This document shows, one piece after another, positions 61,292 to 64,000 of a DNA stretch of 64,000 nt (position 1 is the stretch's first letter; each line of letters begins with the position of its first letter). The stretch comes from Alcaligenaceae bacterium CGII-47 (lineage in GTDB: Bacteria > Pseudomonadota > Gammaproteobacteria > Burkholderiales > Burkholderiaceae_B). The notes beneath the pieces are model-generated. The model did no database searches and had not been told where the DNA came from. It saw only the letters and a list, made by a program, of their open reading frames with translations. The DNA lies in assembly GCA_019166125.1 (NCBI GenBank), contig JAHTBO010000011.1, forward strand, positions 1 to 64,000. Reading direction: 5' to 3'. Position numbers and translations under genes: made by a program.

Positions 61292-62128
61292 ATGGGTAAG
61301 ATCATTGCAGGGATCGGCACCTCACATGTGCCTTCTATCGGCGGCGCCTATGATCGGGGCGCCCAGGCGGAGCCGGACTGGAAGCCGCTGTTTGATGCCT
61401 ACGTGCCCGTACGCGCGTGGCTTAAGGCGCTTAAACCCGATGTAGCAATCATGGTTTACAACGACCATGGCGCAGATTTTTTCTTTAATAAATATCCAAC
61501 CTTTGCGCTGGGCTGCGCTGACGAATACGCCATCGCCGACGAAGGCATGGGCGTGCGCCCGCTGCCTCGCATCAAGGGCGACTTTGCGTTTTCGCAGCAT
61601 CTTTGCGAGTCGCTCGTCTATAACGAGTTCGACCTGACGATGTGCCAGGAGATGGCGGTGGAGCACGGCTTTCTCGTACCGATGCACCTGTGCTTTGACC
61701 CCACGCCGGACTGGAATGTCGCCGCTGTGCCCCTGGCGGTCAATGTTCTCCTGCACCCACTGCCAACGGCGCGCCGTTGCTACAAACTTGGCCAAGCCAT
61801 CCGCCAGGCTGTCGAGCGTGACAAACGGGATCTGCGCGTGGTGATTCTAGGCACGGGTGGCATGTCGCATCAACTGCAAGGCAAACGCTTTGGCGCCATG
61901 GACAAGGCATTCGATCAGGACTTCCTGGATCGCATCGAGCATGACCCGGAAAGTCTGGCAGCCATGACGCATCAGGCACTCATGGAGCAGGCAGGCGCTG
62001 AAGGCATCGAGCTGATCATGTGGCTGATCATGCGCGGGGCCTTATCAAAGCAAGCGCATCGCGTGCATCGCCATTACTACGCCCCGATGACGACAGGCAT
62101 GGGCCTGATCACCTTCGAAGAACCCTAA
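61292..62128 (+). CDS. ligB: Protocatechuate 4,5-dioxygenase beta subunit
   Basis: A 278-residue catalytic subunit. Iron ligands are His12 (GIGTSHVPSIGG), His59 (MVYNDHGADFFFNKYPTFALG) and a late Glu (GAEGIELIMWLIMRGAL), and the catalytic His is in GTGGMSHQLQG. It opens the ring of protocatechuate between C4 and C5 to 4-carboxy-2-hydroxymuconate semialdehyde. The downstream enzymes of this route (ligC, ligI, ligJ, ligK) are not in the window. It is followed by pobA after 39 bp. Confidence 0.95.
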   Translation: MGKIIAGIGTSHVPSIGGAYDRGAQAEPDWKPLFDAYVPVRAWLKALKPDVAIMVYNDHGADFFFNKYPTFALGCADEYAIADEGMGVRPLPRIKGDFAFSQHLCESLVYNEFDLTMCQEMAVEHGFLVPMHLCFDPTPDWNVAAVPLAVNVLLHPLPTARRCYKLGQAIRQAVERDKRDLRVVILGTGGMSHQLQGKRFGAMDKAFDQDFLDRIEHDPESLAAMTHQALMEQAGAEGIELIMWLIMRGALSKQAHRVHRHYYAPMTTGMGLITFEEP

Positions 62129-62167
62129 GCACCGCCCCCTCACCCCCTCCCATAGGAGATCTCTAAA

Positions 62168-63340
62168 ATGGAAACCAGTCGTACCCAAGTGGTCATCATC
62201 GGTGCCGGCCCCGCCGGCCTGCTGCTGGGCCAATTCCTGCTCCAGCAAGGCATCGACCATATCATCATCGAACTACGTAGCGCCGACTACGTGCTGGGTC
62301 GGGTGCGTGCCGGCGTCCTCGAGGAACCCACGGTCAGAGCCCTGCGCGAGGCCGGGGTGGGCGAACGCATGGATCGTGAAGGCTTGAAGATGTCTGGCTT
62401 CAATCTGATGTGGAACGATCGGCAGGTACATATCAATTTTGGCTTGGTCAACAAGGTCGCGACCGTCTACGGTCAGACCAAAGTGACCGAGGATCTGATG
62501 GATGCACGCAAGGCCAAAGGCGGTATCACTGAATACGAGGCAAGCAACGTCCAACCCCATGATTTCGACACTTCACGACCCTGGGTGTCGTACGAAAAGG
62601 AGGGTCGCCAATTCAGAATCGACTGCGACTTTATTGCCGGCTGCGACGGCCATCACGGCGTCACACGCAAATCAGTGCCCAGCGATCAGATCAAAACCTT
62701 TGACTATGCTTTCCCTTTTGGCTGGCTCGCCATCCTGGCCGACGTCCCGCCCATCTCTGAGGAGGTCGCCTGGATCAATCACACCGATGGTTTCCTGATG
62801 TGCAGCCTGCGCTCTAAAACCCGCAGTCGCTATTACTTTCAAGTCCCCAAAGGCGAAGACATCAAAAACTGGAATGCGGATCTTTTTTGGACCGAGTACC
62901 GGCGTCGCCTTCCCGCCAGCCTTACCGACCGGCTGGTGACGGGACCCGCGCTAGAGATGAGCCTTACGCCGCTAAGTAGTTCAGTGAGTACACCCATGCG
63001 CTTTGGCCGGATGTTTTTGACGGGTGACGCTGCGCACATTGTTCCCCCGACCGGAGCCAAAGGTTTGAATATGGCGATGGCTGACGCCAAACGCTTATTC
63101 GAAGGCCTCAGGCAGTTCTATAACGACGGCGGTGATATGGGTCTGCTCAACACCTACTCGGACGATTCGCTGAGCCGAGTCTGGAAGGCTGTGCGCTTCT
63201 CATGGTGGATGACCAATTTGTCGCACAAGCTCTCGGACAACCCATTTAATCGAGAAATGCAGATCGCCGAACTGGAATATATCGCCCAGTCTGTTGCCGC
63301 ACAAACCACCATCGCCGAGAATTTTTGCGGCCTGGACTAA
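62168..63340 (+). CDS. pobA: 4-hydroxybenzoate 3-monooxygenase
   Basis: A 390-residue flavoprotein hydroxylase of the length of PobA. VVIIGAGPAGLLLGQFLLQQGID is the FAD Rossmann motif, followed by VRAGVLEEPTVRALREAGVGERM, CDFIAGCDGHHGVTRKSVP (the DG motif) and FGRMFLTGDAAHIVPPTGAKGLNMAMADAKRL. It converts 4-hydroxybenzoate to protocatechuate with NAD(P)H and oxygen, feeding LigAB encoded immediately upstream. Confidence 0.95.
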   Translation: METSRTQVVIIGAGPAGLLLGQFLLQQGIDHIIIELRSADYVLGRVRAGVLEEPTVRALREAGVGERMDREGLKMSGFNLMWNDRQVHINFGLVNKVATVYGQTKVTEDLMDARKAKGGITEYEASNVQPHDFDTSRPWVSYEKEGRQFRIDCDFIAGCDGHHGVTRKSVPSDQIKTFDYAFPFGWLAILADVPPISEEVAWINHTDGFLMCSLRSKTRSRYYFQVPKGEDIKNWNADLFWTEYRRRLPASLTDRLVTGPALEMSLTPLSSSVSTPMRFGRMFLTGDAAHIVPPTGAKGLNMAMADAKRLFEGLRQFYNDGGDMGLLNTYSDDSLSRVWKAVRFSWWMTNLSHKLSDNPFNREMQIAELEYIAQSVAAQTTIAENFCGLD

Positions 63341-63363
63341 ACCCGCACCCCCAGGAGGAAGAC

Positions 63364-64000
63364 ATGTCCAAACTACAACAACTCGCTTTATTCACCCTCA
63401 CCGCTGCCGCCGTATCCAGCGCCCAGGCCGCCGACCTGAAGATTGGCATGGTTCTGCCGCTGTCCGGTCCGTTTGCTGCCCATGGCGCACAGATCGAGAA
63501 CAGTGCGCGCCTCTATATAAAAGAGCACGGCGATACGGTGGCAGGACGCAAGATTGTGCTCATCATCAAGGATGACACCGGCATTGCTCCCACGATCAGT
63601 AAGCGCCAGGCCCAGAACCTGCTGATCCAGGACAAGGTCGATCTGCTGGCGGGGTTTGGCATGACGCCATCCGCCTTTGCCGTTGCACCGCTGGCGACCG
63701 AGACCCAAACCCCGATGATCGTGATGAATGCAGCGACCTCATCGATCACGACCAAATCACCCTATATCGTACGCACCTCGATGACACTGCCCCAGGTTAC
63801 TGCGCCGATCGCCACCTGGGCGCTGGCCAACGGCATCAAGACGGTGTATAGCATCGCAGCCGACTACGGCCCGGGTCACGACGCCGAGACCCAGTTCAAG
63901 GAAACCTTCACCCAAGGCGGCGGCAAAATCATCGGTGCGTCACGCACCCCCGTCAACAACCCCGATTTTGCGCCCTTTTTACAAAAGGCCAAGGACAGCA
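63364..64000 (+). CDS. Liv-type ABC substrate-binding protein, 3' end cut by window edge
   Basis: About 212 residues are visible without a stop. The ATG at 63364 has AGGAGGAAG just upstream. The signal peptide is LFTLTAAAVSSAQAAD. The mature part, LKIGMVLPLSGPFAAHGAQIENSARLYIKEHGDTVAGRKIVLIIKDDTG and VDLLAGFGMTPSAFAVAPLATETQTPMIVMNAATSSITTKSPYIVRTS, is the Peripla_BP_6 family, members of which bind aromatic acids as well as amino acids. Placed 23 bp after pobA, it probably binds 4-hydroxybenzoate or a related aromatic; that is inference. Confidence 0.87.
   Translation, partial: MSKLQQLALFTLTAAAVSSAQAADLKIGMVLPLSGPFAAHGAQIENSARLYIKEHGDTVAGRKIVLIIKDDTGIAPTISKRQAQNLLIQDKVDLLAGFGMTPSAFAVAPLATETQTPMIVMNAATSSITTKSPYIVRTSMTLPQVTAPIATWALANGIKTVYSIAADYGPGHDAETQFKETFTQGGGKIIGASRTPVNNPDFAPFLQKAKDS

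Noticed and set aside
1-64000. CRISPR arrays, tRNA/rRNA genes, prophage or integrase genes
   Set aside because: No regularly spaced repeats, no cloverleaf or rRNA-like segments and no phage or recombinase motifs were recognised on either strand by reading.

Overview
The window is a high-GC chromosomal segment from a betaproteobacterium, most likely a member of the Alcaligenaceae (Burkholderiales, Bordetella relatives). The evidence is the housekeeping block mltA / rpe-gph-trpE-trpG-trpD-trpC next to ubiH-like and dsbC genes, the abundance of tripartite (TRAP) uptake systems with DctP-type receptors, several GntR/FCD, LysR and IclR regulators, and the PP2C/STAS/anti-sigma set. No rRNA, tRNA, CRISPR, integrase or intact insertion sequence was seen. 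Species cannot be named from the sequence.

Layout. (1) 1-6450, leftward: a TRAP transporter (dctP-dctQ-dctM), a hormone-sensitive-lipase-type esterase, an unusual fused regulator, an acetamidase/formamidase, and a LigB-type ring-cleavage enzyme cut by the window edge. This looks like a catabolic operon of unknown substrate. (2) 6637-14471: a partner-switching signalling locus made of a STAS antagonist, a HATPase anti-sigma-like kinase, an alanine-racemase-like enzyme, a sensor-MFS fusion, a Cache-HAMP-PP2C phosphatase and a periplasmic ABC_sub_bind-type protein. It is followed by a convergent GCS2-type ligase. This is the least conventional part of the window. (3) 16136-19540: a short-chain fatty acid transporter (AtoE type), a tartrate-dehydrogenase-like enzyme and a divergent LysR regulator. 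(4) 19610-31640: a complete meta-cleavage pathway with its own TRAP transporter, two unrelated extradiol dioxygenases, two C-C hydrolases, the hydratase/aldolase/acetaldehyde dehydrogenase trio, and GntR and IclR regulators. A site closely resembling the E. coli MhpR operator lies in the mhpB-side promoter region. (5) 31648-38033: a hydantoinase-like enzyme divergent from a third TRAP operon, which continues into an arylmalonate-decarboxylase/maleate-isomerase-like enzyme and a GntR regulator. (6) 38103-46708: a benzoylformate-decarboxylase-like enzyme, an aldehyde dehydrogenase, a GlcD-type FAD oxidase and a fourth TRAP system in one leftward operon with a divergent LysR gene. This is consistent with 2-hydroxy acid (mandelate-like) catabolism. 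(7) 46843-49813: a chemoreceptor and a branched-chain-amino-acid-type binding protein.

(8) 49814-50385: a non-coding interval holding two inverted copies of a roughly 200 bp structured repeat, with a compensatory base change in one hairpin. (9) 50386-59843: core genes (dsbC, ubiH-like, mltA, rpe, gph, trpEGDC, HIT protein). The trp operon has a leader peptide with three Trp codons and an attenuator terminator. (10) 59856-64000: an AraC regulator divergent from ligAB and pobA, giving 4-hydroxybenzoate to protocatechuate to 4,5-ring cleavage, then a truncated ABC binding protein.

Overall the segment is a catabolic cluster for aromatic and organic acids, in which each degradation module carries its own uptake system and regulator, interrupted by conserved core genes and one signalling locus. 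All functional assignments come from reading motifs and comparing with remembered family features. No database search was run.
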